In this document: positions 1-9,480 of the stretch, piece after piece | How the letters are laid out: each line of letters starts with the position of its first letter | Position numbering within the stretch: position 1 is the stretch's first letter | Assembly: GCA_050485405.1 (NCBI GenBank) | Contig: JBJHBI010000009.1 | Location: 18,712 to 82,711 of the forward strand | Length of the DNA: 64,000 nt | Direction of reading: 5' to 3' | From: Saliniramus sp050485405 | Lineage (GTDB): Bacteria; Pseudomonadota; Alphaproteobacteria; Rhizobiales; Beijerinckiaceae | Position numbers and translations under genes: made by a program | Notes under the pieces: generated by a model | Told to the model about the DNA's origin: nothing | Database searches by the model: none | Seen by the model: only the letters and a program-made list of their open reading frames with translations

Positions 1-137
1 TGATCGCGCATCTTCGTACCGTCCGCACGATGATCCGGTGGCGCAAATGCCGCTTTCCGGCCCGAATCGTATCGGATTGCGGGTCATTCCGCCGGGTTCA
101 CCGGCATATTGCGACAATCGATCGGGGGATGCGGTAG

Positions 138-1973
138 ATGGAGAATCTGACGATCGCCAACATCGCGCTCCTGCTCGGCGCCTTGTTCGTGCTGATCGGC
201 ATCGCATCGAGCCTGCTCGCCTCGCGCTTCGGCGCGCCATTGCTCCTGATCTTCCTCGTGCTCGGCATGGTCGCGGGCCAGGACGGCATCGGCGGCATCG
301 TCTTCGACGATTTCCGTGCGACCTACCTGATCGGCTCCGCGGCGCTGGCCATCATCCTATTCGACGGCGGCCTGCGGACGCGCATGGCGAGCTTTCGCGG
401 CGTGCTCGCGCCCGCGGCCATGCTCGCCACGATCGGCGTCCTCATCACCACCGTCGCCACCGGCGCCGCCGCGACGCTGATCCTGGGGCTGAGCATCGTC
501 GAGGGGCTTCTGGTCGGCGCCATCGTCTCCTCGACGGATGCGGCGGCGGTCTTCTTCCTGATGCGCTCGAAGGGGATGCAGCTGCGCCGGCGCGTCAACA
601 ACACCATCGAGATCGAATCCGCCACCAACGATCCGGTCGCCGTCTTCCTCACCATCGCGCTGGTCGAGGTGCTGGTCCTGCAGCAGGCCGATAACGGCTG
701 GGCGATCGGCTCGCTACTTCTGCAACAGGCCGTGATCGGCGCGGCGCTCGGTGTATTGGGCGGGATGAGCCTCGTCTGGGCGCTCAATCGCTTCACCCTG
801 CCCCACGGGCTGCACCCGCTGCTCGCGGTCTGCGCGGCGGTGCTGATCTTCTCGCTGACCTCCGTGCTCGGCGGATCCGGCTTCCTCGCCGCCTATCTCG
901 CCGGGCTGATGCTGGGCAACCGGCCCGTGCGCGCCTTCCCGACGATCCTGAGCTTCAACGATGCCGCGACATGGCTCAGCCAGATCGTGATGTTCCTCGT
1001 CCTCGGCCTGCTCGCCACCCCGTCGACGCTGGTGCATTACGCCCTGCCCGCGCTCCTGATCTCCGCCTTCCTGATCCTGATCGGGCGCCCGCTGGCCGTC
1101 TGGCTCTGCCTGACGCCGTTCGGCTTCGGCAAGCGCGAGAAGAACTTCATCTCCTGGGTCGGGCTGCGCGGCGCGGTCTCGATCTTCCTCGCCGCGATCC
1201 CGACGCTCGCGGACGTGCCCAATGCCGAGATCTATTTCAACATCGCGTTCTTCGTCGTGCTCGTCTCGCTCCTCGTCCAGGGCTGGAGCGTGGGCTGGAT
1301 GGCGACGCGGCTCGGGCAGCAATCGGGCGAGCAGATCGCCTCCCCCAAACGCCTCGAGATCGACCTGCCGGGTCAGCTCGAGCTGGAAATGGTCGGCTAT
1401 CCCATCACCGAGAACAGCCCCGTTCTCGCCCGCGCCGTCTATCCGTCCTGGATGCGTGTCGTGATGATCGTGCGTGACGGCGAAGTGCTCACGCCCGAGG
1501 CCGCCGGGCGGCTGCAGGCGGGCGATTTCGGCTATTTCCTCGCACCGCCCGCCCGCGTACCGAGGCTCGACCGCCTGTTCGCTTCCGGCGACGGCGGCAA
1601 GCCGCCGGCTCTGGGCATGTTCAGCTTCTCCGGCGATGCGATGGTCGAGGATGTCGCGCGGCTCTACGGGCTGCACGTGCCGGCGGATCTGAAGAAGCTC
1701 AGCATCGCCGACGCTTTCGACGAGCGCTTCGAGGACCGTGTCGAGGCCGGTGACCGGATCGCCATCGAGCCCGCCTTCCTGATGGCGACCACCGTGCAGA
1801 ACGACGAGGTCGCAGCCGTCACGGTGGAATTCGACGATCCCGACGACAAGCCCGCCACGCCAACGGCGCGCATGCTCGAAAAGCTGCGCTCCTGGCGCAG
1901 CCGGCGTGCTCTCAGCCGCGCGGCCTCGCACAAGGCCGATATCGAGGAAGCCGAGCAGAACCGGCCTGCGTGA
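138..1973 (+). CDS. K+/H+ antiporter, NhaP2/CvrA type (CPA1)
   Basis: A 611-aa inner-membrane cation/proton antiporter. About the first 400 residues are a run of hydrophobic helices typical of CPA1 exchangers, including the STDAAAV segment and the ESATNDPVAV segment whose Asp belongs to the ion site. The cytoplasmic tail, from roughly residue 410, looks like a TrkA_C domain followed by a CorC/HlyC-type transporter-associated domain, the architecture of NhaP2/KhaP2 potassium/proton antiporters. The ATG at 138 lies downstream of a G-rich stretch (GGGGATGCGG). K+ rather than Na+ as substrate is inferred from the tail. The gene stands alone, upstream of an amidohydrolase in the same direction. 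Confidence 0.88.
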   Translation: MENLTIANIALLLGALFVLIGIASSLLASRFGAPLLLIFLVLGMVAGQDGIGGIVFDDFRATYLIGSAALAIILFDGGLRTRMASFRGVLAPAAMLATIGVLITTVATGAAATLILGLSIVEGLLVGAIVSSTDAAAVFFLMRSKGMQLRRRVNNTIEIESATNDPVAVFLTIALVEVLVLQQADNGWAIGSLLLQQAVIGAALGVLGGMSLVWALNRFTLPHGLHPLLAVCAAVLIFSLTSVLGGSGFLAAYLAGLMLGNRPVRAFPTILSFNDAATWLSQIVMFLVLGLLATPSTLVHYALPALLISAFLILIGRPLAVWLCLTPFGFGKREKNFISWVGLRGAVSIFLAAIPTLADVPNAEIYFNIAFFVVLVSLLVQGWSVGWMATRLGQQSGEQIASPKRLEIDLPGQLELEMVGYPITENSPVLARAVYPSWMRVVMIVRDGEVLTPEAAGRLQAGDFGYFLAPPARVPRLDRLFASGDGGKPPALGMFSFSGDAMVEDVARLYGLHVPADLKKLSIADAFDERFEDRVEAGDRIAIEPAFLMATTVQNDEVAAVTVEFDDPDDKPATPTARMLEKLRSWRSRRALSRAASHKADIEEAEQNRPA

Positions 1974-2122
1974 CGGCGCATGGCCGCGCATGCCGTTGCA
2001 CGGCTTCGTGGACGGTATGCGCGTCGCTGCGAATTGCCAGCGCGCTTCGCGACCGCCACATCGAACCAATCGAAACGGTTTTGCGAATGCGGCGCGCCGC
2101 CCGTGCCGCGAGGAGAATGAAG

Positions 2123-3541
2123 ATGGATAATCGCCGCGATATCTGGCGTCAGGTCGATGCCGCCAAGGAGCGCCTGATCGCGCTGTCGGATCGCGTCTGG
2201 GGCATGCCGGAAGTCTGCTACACGGAAGAGCGTTCCTGCGCCGAGCATGCGCGCGAGCTCCGCGAGCAGGGTTTTCGCGTCACCGAGAACGTCGCGAACA
2301 TTCCCACCGCCGTGATGGGTGAAGCCGGCGAAGGCGGACCGGTCATCGCCATTCTCGGCGAATACGATGCGCTTCCCGGCTTGAGCCAGGAAGCCGGCAT
2401 CGCCGAGCACCGCCCGGTCGAGAATGGCGGTCACGGCCATGGCTGCGGCCACAATCTGCTCGGCTCCGCCGCGATGCTCGCCGCCGTCGCCCTCAAGAAC
2501 TGGCTCGCCGAGCAGGGTATCGCGGGTCGCGTGCGCTATTACGGCTGCCCGGCCGAGGAAGGCGGCGCGGCCAAGGCGTTCATGGTGCGCGATGGCGCCT
2601 TCGACGATGTCGACGTGGCGATCTCCTGGCATCCGCACAGCTTCTGGGAAATCTTCCCGCCGGTCTCGCTCGCCAATACGCGCGCCGATTTCGTCTTCCA
2701 CGGGCGCACCTCCCACGCCTCCGCCTCGCCGCATCTCGGGCGTTCTGCGCTCGACGCCGTCGAACTGATGAGCGTGGGCGTCAACTACATGCGTGAGCAT
2801 ATGCCGAGCGACGCGCGCGTCCATTACGCCGTGCTCGATACCGGCGGCATCGCCCCCAACGTGGTGCAATCCTACGCACGGGTGCGCTACTCGATCCGCG
2901 CGAGCGAGCTCAACGGCATGCGCGAACTGGTCGAGCGTGTGCGCAAGATCGCCGAAGGCGCGGCCCTGATGACGGAAACCCGTATGGAGATGAAGATCAT
3001 CTCGGCGGTCTCCAACATCCTCGGCAACCGCCCGCTCGAGGAGACCATGCAATCCATGCTCGAAGAGCTCGGCCCCCCGCCCTTCGACGAGGCCGATCGC
3101 GATTTCGCCCGCGAGATCCGCGCGACCCTCACCGAGCAGGATCTCGCCGCTCCGTGGAAGGTGATCGGGCGCGAACCGACCGATTCGCCGCTGGCCGATT
3201 TCACGGTCCCGCTCGACCAGCCGCGCAACCTGATGATCGGCTCGACCGATGTGGGCGACGTCTCCTGGGCCGTACCGACCGTGCAGGCGCACGCGCCTTC
3301 GATCGCCATCGGCACGCCGCTGCATACCTGGCAGGTCGTGGCGCAGGGCAAGTCGGCCCATGCCCACAAGGCGATGGTGCATGTGGCAAAAGCCATGGCG
3401 GGCACCGGCGTAGCGGTCCTGACCGATCCCGATCTGATGGACCGGGTAAAGAACGACCACAAGGCACGCACGACGAAGACGCCGTATGTCTCGCCGATCC
3501 CCGACGGCGTCGAACCCCCGCTCGACATGTCGCGCGGCTGA
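2123..3541 (+). CDS. M20-family amidohydrolase, AbgB-like
   Basis: A 472-aa metallo-amidohydrolase related to the aminobenzoyl-glutamate utilisation protein AbgB and other M20 peptidases. The metal-site motifs GHGHGCGHNLLG and EEGGAAK are present, as is the dimerisation (lid) segment in the middle. I chose the ATG at 2123 because AGGAG at 2111-2115 gives a 7-nt spacing; the frame stays open upstream to 1970, but that part is Arg-rich and unlike family N-termini. The natural substrate cannot be read from sequence: N-acyl or N-aminobenzoyl amino acids are likely. No partner abgA or transporter gene is adjacent. Confidence 0.85.
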   Translation: MDNRRDIWRQVDAAKERLIALSDRVWGMPEVCYTEERSCAEHARELREQGFRVTENVANIPTAVMGEAGEGGPVIAILGEYDALPGLSQEAGIAEHRPVENGGHGHGCGHNLLGSAAMLAAVALKNWLAEQGIAGRVRYYGCPAEEGGAAKAFMVRDGAFDDVDVAISWHPHSFWEIFPPVSLANTRADFVFHGRTSHASASPHLGRSALDAVELMSVGVNYMREHMPSDARVHYAVLDTGGIAPNVVQSYARVRYSIRASELNGMRELVERVRKIAEGAALMTETRMEMKIISAVSNILGNRPLEETMQSMLEELGPPPFDEADRDFAREIRATLTEQDLAAPWKVIGREPTDSPLADFTVPLDQPRNLMIGSTDVGDVSWAVPTVQAHAPSIAIGTPLHTWQVVAQGKSAHAHKAMVHVAKAMAGTGVAVLTDPDLMDRVKNDHKARTTKTPYVSPIPDGVEPPLDMSRG

Positions 3542-3899
3542 CGCGCGCCAGTTTCCGGCGTTTTCACGGATCACCTCACCCCTGCCCTGCACCGGGCAGG
3601 GGTGTGCAGAAGCCGCAATGTAGTGAGAGACGCGACGAACGCGTCGCTTTCAAGCTGCCGACCGCGCCTTCCGTGACGGAACATCTTCGGGCGCTGCCTC
3701 GTCATCAACTCGACAGTTTCCGCGCTTATCGCGACCGCCCCCCCGACGACACATGCGCATCGTCCGACGGCGCGCCGGCTTTCGGTGGGGCGCTCGACTG
3801 CACCAAGATCCTTTCACGGCAAAGATTTCCTCGCTACGCCTCCCCTTCGATCGGGGCTGTGTCGGCAGCGTTTTTCTGATGGCGCCCAGGCAGCCACAA
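3542..3899. other. Intergenic region upstream of pstS, no gene
   Basis: About 360 bases with no credible open frame. Besides the hairpin at 3577-3604 it holds a second short inverted repeat (GCGACG 3632-3637 with CGTCGC 3642-3647, then TTTC). The rest is unremarkable up to the Pho box at 3900. Confidence 0.6.
3577..3604. terminator. Strong hairpin after the amidohydrolase gene
   Basis: CACCCCTGCCC at 3577-3587 pairs perfectly with GGGCAGGGGTG at 3594-3604 across a 6-base loop, 35 bases after the amidohydrolase stop. No T-run follows, so it may act as a Rho-assisted terminator or an mRNA 3' end stabiliser rather than a classic intrinsic terminator. Confidence 0.45.
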
Positions 3900-3917
3900 T
3901 TGTCATTTAACTGTCAT
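3900..3917 (+). promoter_or_regulatory. Pho box (PhoB operator) of the pst operon
   Basis: TTGTCATTTAACTGTCAT consists of two 7-base PhoB half-sites separated by TTAA and differs from the consensus CTGTCAT-N4-CTGTCAT by a single base. A TATAGC hexamer at 3928-3933 lies 10 bases downstream, where the -10 element of a PhoB-activated promoter belongs. The box is 80 bases before pstS, so the operon, including phoB itself at its end, is very probably autoregulated by phosphate limitation. Confidence 0.92.
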
Positions 3918-3997
3918 CCAGGCGCCCTATAGCGGAGTGGCTTCGCAGTAATCGTCAAGCGATCGAAGCGCCACGCATTCCGACAGGGAGTAGACCC

Positions 3998-5002
3998 GTG
4001 AAATTCTCCACCATCAGCAGCGCGCTTGCCATCGCGGTTGCCGGCATCATGGCCGCAAGCCCCGCCTCGGCGCAGTCTCGCGAGAACATCCAGATCGCCG
4101 GTTCTTCGACCGTGCTTCCCTTCTCGTCGATCGTTGCCGAGGAATTCGGCGCGGTTTTCCCGGAATTCCAGACTCCGGTCGTGGGTTCCGGTGGTACCGG
4201 TGGCGGCATGCGCCAGTTCTGTGAAGGCGTCGGCCCGAACACGATCGACATCGCCAACGCCTCGCGCCCGATGCGTCCGGCCGAGCTCGAAGTCTGCCAC
4301 AGCAACGGCGTGCGCGATATCCGCGAGATCATGTTCGGCTTCGACGGCATCGTCTTCGCGACCCGCACGGACCGCGAGAACTTTGCGCTCGAGCCCGAGC
4401 ACGTCTTCCGTGCGATCTCGGCCTCGCTGCCGGACGGCGAAGCCCCGACGAACTGGAACGAAGTCGACTCGTCCTTCGGCGACCAGCGCATCTCCATGGC
4501 GATCCCCGCTTCCAACCACGGCACCCGTGAAGTGTTCGAGGAAGAGGTCATCATCCCGGGCTGCCGCGCGGTGCTCGGCAACGACACGCCGAACGACGTG
4601 TGCATGGAACTGCGCCAGGACAACGTCATCGAGATCGTCGGCGACTACACCGAGACGCTCGCCCGTCTCAACTCGGACCCCGACACGATGGGCGTCTTCG
4701 GCCTCTCCTTCTACGACCAGAATCGCGACACGCTGCAAGTCGCGACCGTGAACGGCGTCACGCCGTCGCTCGAGACCATCGCCGCGGGTGACTACCCCGT
4801 GTCGCGCCCGCTGTTCTTCTACGTGAAGGGCGAGCATATCGGCGTGATCCCCGGCCTCGAGGAGTTCACCGAGTTCTTCATGTCGGAAGCCATCAACGGT
4901 CTCGGCGGCCCGCTCGAAGATGCCGGCCTGATCCCGGCCCCGCGCGAAGAAATCGACCGCTACATCGAAGACTTCCGCAACGCCGTCGCGTTCGGTAACT
5001 GA
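3998..5002 (+). CDS. pstS: PstS phosphate-binding protein
   Basis: A 334-aa periplasmic solute-binding protein, the high-affinity phosphate receptor for the PstCAB importer. A clear Sec signal peptide ends at about residue 26 (SPASA/QS). The phosphate-binding signatures are visible: AGSSTV near the mature N-terminus and the GSGGTGGG loop. The start is GTG at 3998, 7 bases after GGGAG (3986-3990). First gene of the pst-pho operon, directly downstream of the Pho box; a hairpin after its stop separates it from pstC, consistent with higher expression of the binding protein. Confidence 0.95.
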   Translation: MKFSTISSALAIAVAGIMAASPASAQSRENIQIAGSSTVLPFSSIVAEEFGAVFPEFQTPVVGSGGTGGGMRQFCEGVGPNTIDIANASRPMRPAELEVCHSNGVRDIREIMFGFDGIVFATRTDRENFALEPEHVFRAISASLPDGEAPTNWNEVDSSFGDQRISMAIPASNHGTREVFEEEVIIPGCRAVLGNDTPNDVCMELRQDNVIEIVGDYTETLARLNSDPDTMGVFGLSFYDQNRDTLQVATVNGVTPSLETIAAGDYPVSRPLFFYVKGEHIGVIPGLEEFTEFFMSEAINGLGGPLEDAGLIPAPREEIDRYIEDFRNAVAFGN

Positions 5003-5011
5003 TCGACGACC

Positions 5012-5042
5012 GTCCCGGCGCCCCAAAGGCGCCGGGACTTTT
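5012..5042 (+). terminator. Intra-operon hairpin terminator/attenuator after pstS
   Basis: GTCCCGGCGCC (5012-5022) and GGCGCCGGGAC (5028-5038) form a perfect 11-bp stem with a 5-base loop, followed by TTTT. It is 10 bases after the pstS stop and 26 bases before the pstC start. It probably terminates a fraction of transcripts and stabilises pstS mRNA. Confidence 0.8.
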
Positions 5043-5067
5043 CATTGCACCAACTCCGCAGGTCTGC

Positions 5068-6444
5068 ATGAGCTCGTTTTGGATTGCCGCCCTCATCCTC
5101 GTGGTGATGGGCATTGCCTATCAGATGGGCACCACCCGCAGCCGGAGTCTTGCCCTCGCCGCAGGTCGACGTCCTCATTCACGCCCCCAATATTCCGGCG
5201 CGCTCGTTGCACTTTGGGCCGTTGCCCCCGTGCTTCTGGGCGCTCTTTTGTGGTTGGTGCTGAGTGACAACGTAGCCCGCTGGTATATCAGCCAGCTCAT
5301 GCCTGCCGAGATCGTCGCGCAGGGCGGCGGCACCTTCGACGCCGCCTATCGCCGCATCGTGAACCTGGCAAGCGGGTTCGGTGTGGCCGGAACGCCTGAG
5401 GACTGGGAGCTCGCGGCAGGTGACGCATTGCGGCGGTTCGAATTGATCGGACAAATGCTCGTGATCGGCCTCGCAGCGGTTCTGGGTGCCGGTCTCGCAT
5501 GGCGCACCCGCTCCCGGCTGACACTGCGCACCCGCGCCCGCAATCAGGTCGAGTGGGTGGTGCAAGGCGTACTCGTGCTCTGCTCCGTCGTCGCGATCGT
5601 CACCACGCTCGGCATCGTTTTCTCGCTCGTCTTCGAAACCTTGCGCTTCTTCACCTTCATCTCGCCGTTCGAATTCTTCTTCGGGACACGCTGGAACCCG
5701 CGCTACGATACGACCGGCGCCGGGACGACGGGTTCGTTCGGCATGCTGCCGCTTTTGTGGGGCACGGTTTCGATCGCCATGATCGCGATGCTGGTCGCTC
5801 TGCCCATCGGCCTGATGACGGCTGTCTACCTGTCGCAATACGCGCCGCGGCAGGTCCGTGACGTGCTGAAGCCGACCATCGAGGTGCTCGCCGGCATTCC
5901 CACCATCGTCTACGGCTTCTTCGCCCTCGTCACCGTCGGCCCTTTCCTGCGCGATATCGGAAACCTCATCGGACTGAACATCAACGCCACGTCGGCGCTG
6001 ACGGCCGGGATCGTGATGGGGATCATGCTGATCCCGTTCATCTCCTCCCTCTCCGACGACGTCATCAGACAAGTGCCCGCCGCCATGAGAGACGGCTCGC
6101 TGGGGCTGGGTGCGACGAAGTCGGAAACCATCCGCAAGGTGATCCTGCCGGCTGCATTGCCGGGCATCGTGGGGGCGATTCTGCTGGCCGTGTCGCGCGC
6201 CATCGGGGAAACCATGATCGTCGTGCTGGCCGCCGGAAATGCCCCGATCCTGCAATTTGACCCGACGCAGCCGACATCGACCTTCACCGTGAGTATCGTC
6301 GCCGCCCTCACCGGCGACAGCGATTTCGCCTCGCCGCAATCGCTCGTCGCCTTCGCCCTCGGCTTCACTCTGTTCTTCATGACGCTGATGCTGAACATCG
6401 CGGCGCTGACTATCGTCAGAAAGTATCGGGAGCAATACGAATGA
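5068..6444 (+). CDS. pstC: PstC phosphate ABC transporter permease
   Basis: A 458-aa inner-membrane permease of the Pst importer. The N-terminal extension of about 200 residues with three hydrophobic helices, before the core binding-protein-dependent transport domain, is the long form usual in alphaproteobacteria. The EAA loop that docks PstB is seen as AMRDGSLGLGATKSETI near residue 350. It follows pstS after the attenuator hairpin, and its stop overlaps the pstA start (ATGA at 6441-6444), so the two permeases are translationally coupled and should assemble as a heterodimer. Confidence 0.95.
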   Translation: MSSFWIAALILVVMGIAYQMGTTRSRSLALAAGRRPHSRPQYSGALVALWAVAPVLLGALLWLVLSDNVARWYISQLMPAEIVAQGGGTFDAAYRRIVNLASGFGVAGTPEDWELAAGDALRRFELIGQMLVIGLAAVLGAGLAWRTRSRLTLRTRARNQVEWVVQGVLVLCSVVAIVTTLGIVFSLVFETLRFFTFISPFEFFFGTRWNPRYDTTGAGTTGSFGMLPLLWGTVSIAMIAMLVALPIGLMTAVYLSQYAPRQVRDVLKPTIEVLAGIPTIVYGFFALVTVGPFLRDIGNLIGLNINATSALTAGIVMGIMLIPFISSLSDDVIRQVPAAMRDGSLGLGATKSETIRKVILPAALPGIVGAILLAVSRAIGETMIVVLAAGNAPILQFDPTQPTSTFTVSIVAALTGDSDFASPQSLVAFALGFTLFFMTLMLNIAALTIVRKYREQYE

Positions 6445-7829
6445 ACTCCGATCTCGCCGTCAAAAGCGCTGACGGTACCATGGACGTACAGGCACTGGCC
6501 GCCCTGCGCCGGGAACAGGTTCGCAAATCACTGATCCGCCGCAACCGCAGCGAAATGATCTTTCGCGGCCTCGGCCTGACGGCGGCTCTTTCGGCGGTCA
6601 CTTTCGTCCTCATCCTGTTCGGCAATATCCTTGTGCAGGGGATCCCGGCATTCTGGCAGGTCAACTATACCGCCGAGGCCTTCTTCGACCCCGAGGTGAT
6701 CGAGATAGACGAGCGCCCCGTGCGCGAGGCGGGACAGAGCAGCGCGGCTTTCGAGAACGAACTGCGCGTGTGGCAGCGCCAGCTCGCGATGATCAACTGG
6801 AACGCCATCATCGCCGAATCCGTCCGCACGACGCTCGGCACCGATATCGACGATCGCTCGGCCCTGTCGATCATCGATCCGGGATCGCGTTTCGTGCTGC
6901 GTGGCATGGTGGAGGATGATCCGTCGCTCGTCGGCCAGACGCGAACGGTACAGCTGCTCGGGTCCGCCAATGCAGACAACTGGTCGAAAGGCAAGCTCTC
7001 CCGTGATCTGCCGGACGAGCGCCAGCAACTCAGCCGCGCGGCGCGCGACGCGATCGACACGTTCGAGGAGCGCGGCGTCATGGCTCAGGCTTTCGCCTGG
7101 CACCTGTTCACGAATGTCGACAGCCGCAGCGCACCCGCATCGGCCGGTCTCGCCGGGGCCTTCGTCGGGTCGCTCTACATGATGCTGATCGTGGTCGTGC
7201 TCGCGGTTCCGATCGGCGTTGCCTCCGCGATCTATCTCGAAGAATTCGCGCCGCGAAACCGCTTCACGGATCTCATCGAGGTGAATATCAACAATCTCGC
7301 AGCCGTCCCCTCGATCGTCTTCGGCCTGCTTGGTGCAGCCGTCTTCATCAACTATTTCCGGCTGCCGCTCTCGGCACCCCTGGTCGGTGGTCTGGTGCTG
7401 ACGCTGATGACGCTGCCGACGGTCATCATCGCGACGCGTTCCGCTCTGCGTGCCGTGCCCCCGTCGCTCAGACAGGCCGCGCTCGGGATCGGTGCGTCGA
7501 AGTCGCAGATGGTCTTCCATCACGTGTTGCCGGTCACCTATCCGGGTATTCTCACGGCGTCGATCCTCGGCGTCGCCCAGGCTCTCGGCGAGACCGCGCC
7601 GTTGCTTCTGATCGGAATGAATGCTTTCGTCGCCAACATACCGGCGTCTCCGCTCGACAATTCCGCCGCGCTGCCCGTGCAGATCTATCTCTGGCAGGGC
7701 AACGAGAACCGCAATTTCTTCGAGGCCCGCACATTCGCGACCATCATCGTCCTTCTGTCGCTGATGCTGATGCTCAACACGCTGGCGATCTGGCTGCGCC
7801 GCAAGCTCGAAAAGAGGAACTCGTCATGA
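6441..7829 (+). CDS. pstA: PstA phosphate ABC transporter permease
   Basis: A 462-aa second permease subunit. After one N-terminal transmembrane helix there is a large non-membrane region (about residues 70-230) of the DUF3333 type found in alphaproteobacterial PstA, then the five-to-six-helix permease core with the EAA loop SLRQAALGIGASKSQMV. The start overlaps the pstC stop by four bases and the stop overlaps the pstB start in the same way (7826-7829), so subunit synthesis is tightly coupled. Confidence 0.95.
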   Translation: MNSDLAVKSADGTMDVQALAALRREQVRKSLIRRNRSEMIFRGLGLTAALSAVTFVLILFGNILVQGIPAFWQVNYTAEAFFDPEVIEIDERPVREAGQSSAAFENELRVWQRQLAMINWNAIIAESVRTTLGTDIDDRSALSIIDPGSRFVLRGMVEDDPSLVGQTRTVQLLGSANADNWSKGKLSRDLPDERQQLSRAARDAIDTFEERGVMAQAFAWHLFTNVDSRSAPASAGLAGAFVGSLYMMLIVVVLAVPIGVASAIYLEEFAPRNRFTDLIEVNINNLAAVPSIVFGLLGAAVFINYFRLPLSAPLVGGLVLTLMTLPTVIIATRSALRAVPPSLRQAALGIGASKSQMVFHHVLPVTYPGILTASILGVAQALGETAPLLLIGMNAFVANIPASPLDNSAALPVQIYLWQGNENRNFFEARTFATIIVLLSLMLMLNTLAIWLRRKLEKRNSS

Positions 7830-8647
7830 ACAAGAGTGTGACTGATCACGCTTCCCTTTCCGCAGCGACCGAGAGCTCGGGCGGCGTCAAACGCACCAAG
7901 GTTCGCGCGGAATCCGTCAACGTCCATTATGGGGAGAAGCAGGCGATCTTCGACCTCTCCCTGGACATTCAGGAGCGTTCGGTGACGGCGTTCATCGGGC
8001 CCTCGGGTTGCGGGAAGTCGACCTTCCTGCGTTGCATCAACCGCATGAACGACACCATCGACATCTGTCGCGTCAGTGGCAAGATCACTATCGAGGGCGA
8101 GGACATCTACGATCCCGGCCTCGACGTCGTGGAGTTGCGTGCGCGGGTGGGCATGGTGTTCCAGAAACCCAACCCCTTCCCGAAATCGATCTACGACAAC
8201 ATCGCCTATGGTCCACGTATCCATGGACTGGTGCGCAACAAGGAGGAAACCGACGAAGTCGTGATTTCCTCGCTCAAGAAGGCCGGCCTCTACAAGGAAG
8301 TCGCCGACAGGCTCCACGAGCCCGGCACCGGCCTTTCCGGTGGGCAGCAACAACGCCTGTGCATCGCGCGCACCATCGCGACCGGACCCGACATCATTCT
8401 CATGGACGAGCCATGCTCGGCGCTCGACCCGATCGCGACCGCGATCATCGAGGATCTGATCTACGATCTGTCGAAGCAGTATACGATCATCATCGTGACC
8501 CATTCGATGCAGCAGGCGGCGCGCGTCAGCCAGAAAACGGCGTTCTTCCATCTGGGCAAGCTGATCGAATACGACGATACCGAGAAGATCTTCACCAGCC
8601 CCCGAGAGAAGCAGACGCAAGACTATATTACGGGTCGCTTCGGTTGA
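7826..8647 (+). CDS. pstB: PstB phosphate ABC transporter ATPase
   Basis: A 273-aa cytoplasmic ATPase powering PstCA. Walker A is GPSGCGKST (residues 58-66), the signature is LSGGQQQR, and Walker B is ILMDEPCSALDP, the PstB-specific form with Cys-Ser. The family-typical RVGMVFQKPNPFPKSIYDN (Q-loop) is intact. About 28 extra residues precede the first strand. The start overlaps the pstA stop; phoU follows 32 bases after the stop. Confidence 0.97.
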   Translation: MNKSVTDHASLSAATESSGGVKRTKVRAESVNVHYGEKQAIFDLSLDIQERSVTAFIGPSGCGKSTFLRCINRMNDTIDICRVSGKITIEGEDIYDPGLDVVELRARVGMVFQKPNPFPKSIYDNIAYGPRIHGLVRNKEETDEVVISSLKKAGLYKEVADRLHEPGTGLSGGQQQRLCIARTIATGPDIILMDEPCSALDPIATAIIEDLIYDLSKQYTIIIVTHSMQQAARVSQKTAFFHLGKLIEYDDTEKIFTSPREKQTQDYITGRFG

Positions 8648-8679
8648 GATGACCGGCACATACTGAGGAGGGCCAGGAC

Positions 8680-9396
8680 ATGGTCGAACATACCGTCGCT
8701 TCTTTCGACGAGGAATTGCAGGGGCTGCGCTCGGCCATCATGGAGATGGGCGGGATCGCGGAGAAGATGCTGCTCGACGCCACCACCGCGCTCGTGCGCC
8801 GCGACGTCGACCAGGCGCAGGCGGTGGTCGCCATGGACGACCGGCTCGACGATCTCCAGCGCAAGATCGAGGAGCGCGCCATCCTCACCATCGCCAAGCG
8901 CCAGCCCATGGCGGTGGACCTGCGCGAGGTGATCTCCGCCATCCGCATCGCCAGCGATATCGAGCGCATCGGCGACATGGCCAAGAATATCGGCAAGCGC
9001 ACGCTCGCCGTCTCCGGCCAGTTCGAACCGCAGAAGGTGGTGCTCGGCGTCAACCGGATGAGCGATCTCGTGCAGGCACAGCTCAAGGACGTGCTCGACG
9101 CCTATACCCAGGGCAATGTCGAGGCGGCGCTCGACGTCTGGGAGCGCGACGAGGCGACGGATGCGCTCTACACCTCGCTCTTCCGCGAATTGCTCACCTA
9201 CATGATGGAAGATCCGCGCAACATCTCGTTCTGCACGCATCTGCTCTTTTGCGCCAAGAACGTCGAGCGCATCGGAGACCACACCACCAACATCGCGGAG
9301 ACGGTGCATTACCTCGTCAGGGGCGAGCCGCTCACCGCCGAGCGCCCCAAGAAGGATCGCACCTCGCTGGAGACCGTCGAGCATACGGGCAAGTGA
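8680..9396 (+). CDS. phoU: PhoU phosphate signalling protein
   Basis: A 238-aa all-helical protein with two tandem PhoU domains carrying the conserved metal-binding acidic patches, visible as IERIGDMAKNI in the first half and VERIGDHTTNIAE in the second. PhoU links the phosphate occupancy of PstSCAB to the sensor kinase PhoR and keeps PhoB inactive when phosphate is plentiful. It lies between pstB and phoB, the usual order. ATG at 8680 follows GAGGAGGG. Confidence 0.95.
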   Translation: MVEHTVASFDEELQGLRSAIMEMGGIAEKMLLDATTALVRRDVDQAQAVVAMDDRLDDLQRKIEERAILTIAKRQPMAVDLREVISAIRIASDIERIGDMAKNIGKRTLAVSGQFEPQKVVLGVNRMSDLVQAQLKDVLDAYTQGNVEAALDVWERDEATDALYTSLFRELLTYMMEDPRNISFCTHLLFCAKNVERIGDHTTNIAETVHYLVRGEPLTAERPKKDRTSLETVEHTGK

Positions 9397-9440
9397 GTAT
9401 CGGGGAAGGTGTGCCCTCCCCGGCCCCGCATATGGTAACC

Positions 9441-9462
9441 TGCGGCGCGAAGGCGCGCCGCA
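9441..9462 (+). terminator. Hairpin in the phoU-phoB gap
   Basis: TGCGGCGCG (9441-9449) pairs perfectly with CGCGCCGCA (9454-9462) over an AAGG loop, 18 bases before the phoB start codon. There is no T-run. It may modulate phoB expression or translation relative to the upstream pst genes; its function is only inferred. Confidence 0.4.
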
Positions 9463-9480
9463 TCACAAGGCGATGAAGAG

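Noticed and set aside
714..2069. Long minus-strand frame, 451 aa
   Set aside because: Antisense to the K+/H+ antiporter; Arg/Gly/Asp/His-rich composition typical of shadow frames in high-GC DNA.
1664..3592. Long minus-strand frame, 642 aa
   Set aside because: Antisense to the antiporter tail and the amidohydrolase; composition is that of a shadow frame without domain motifs.
3632..3650. Second inverted repeat before pstS as a terminator
   Set aside because: Only a 6-bp stem with a short T-run; too weak to call as a separate feature.
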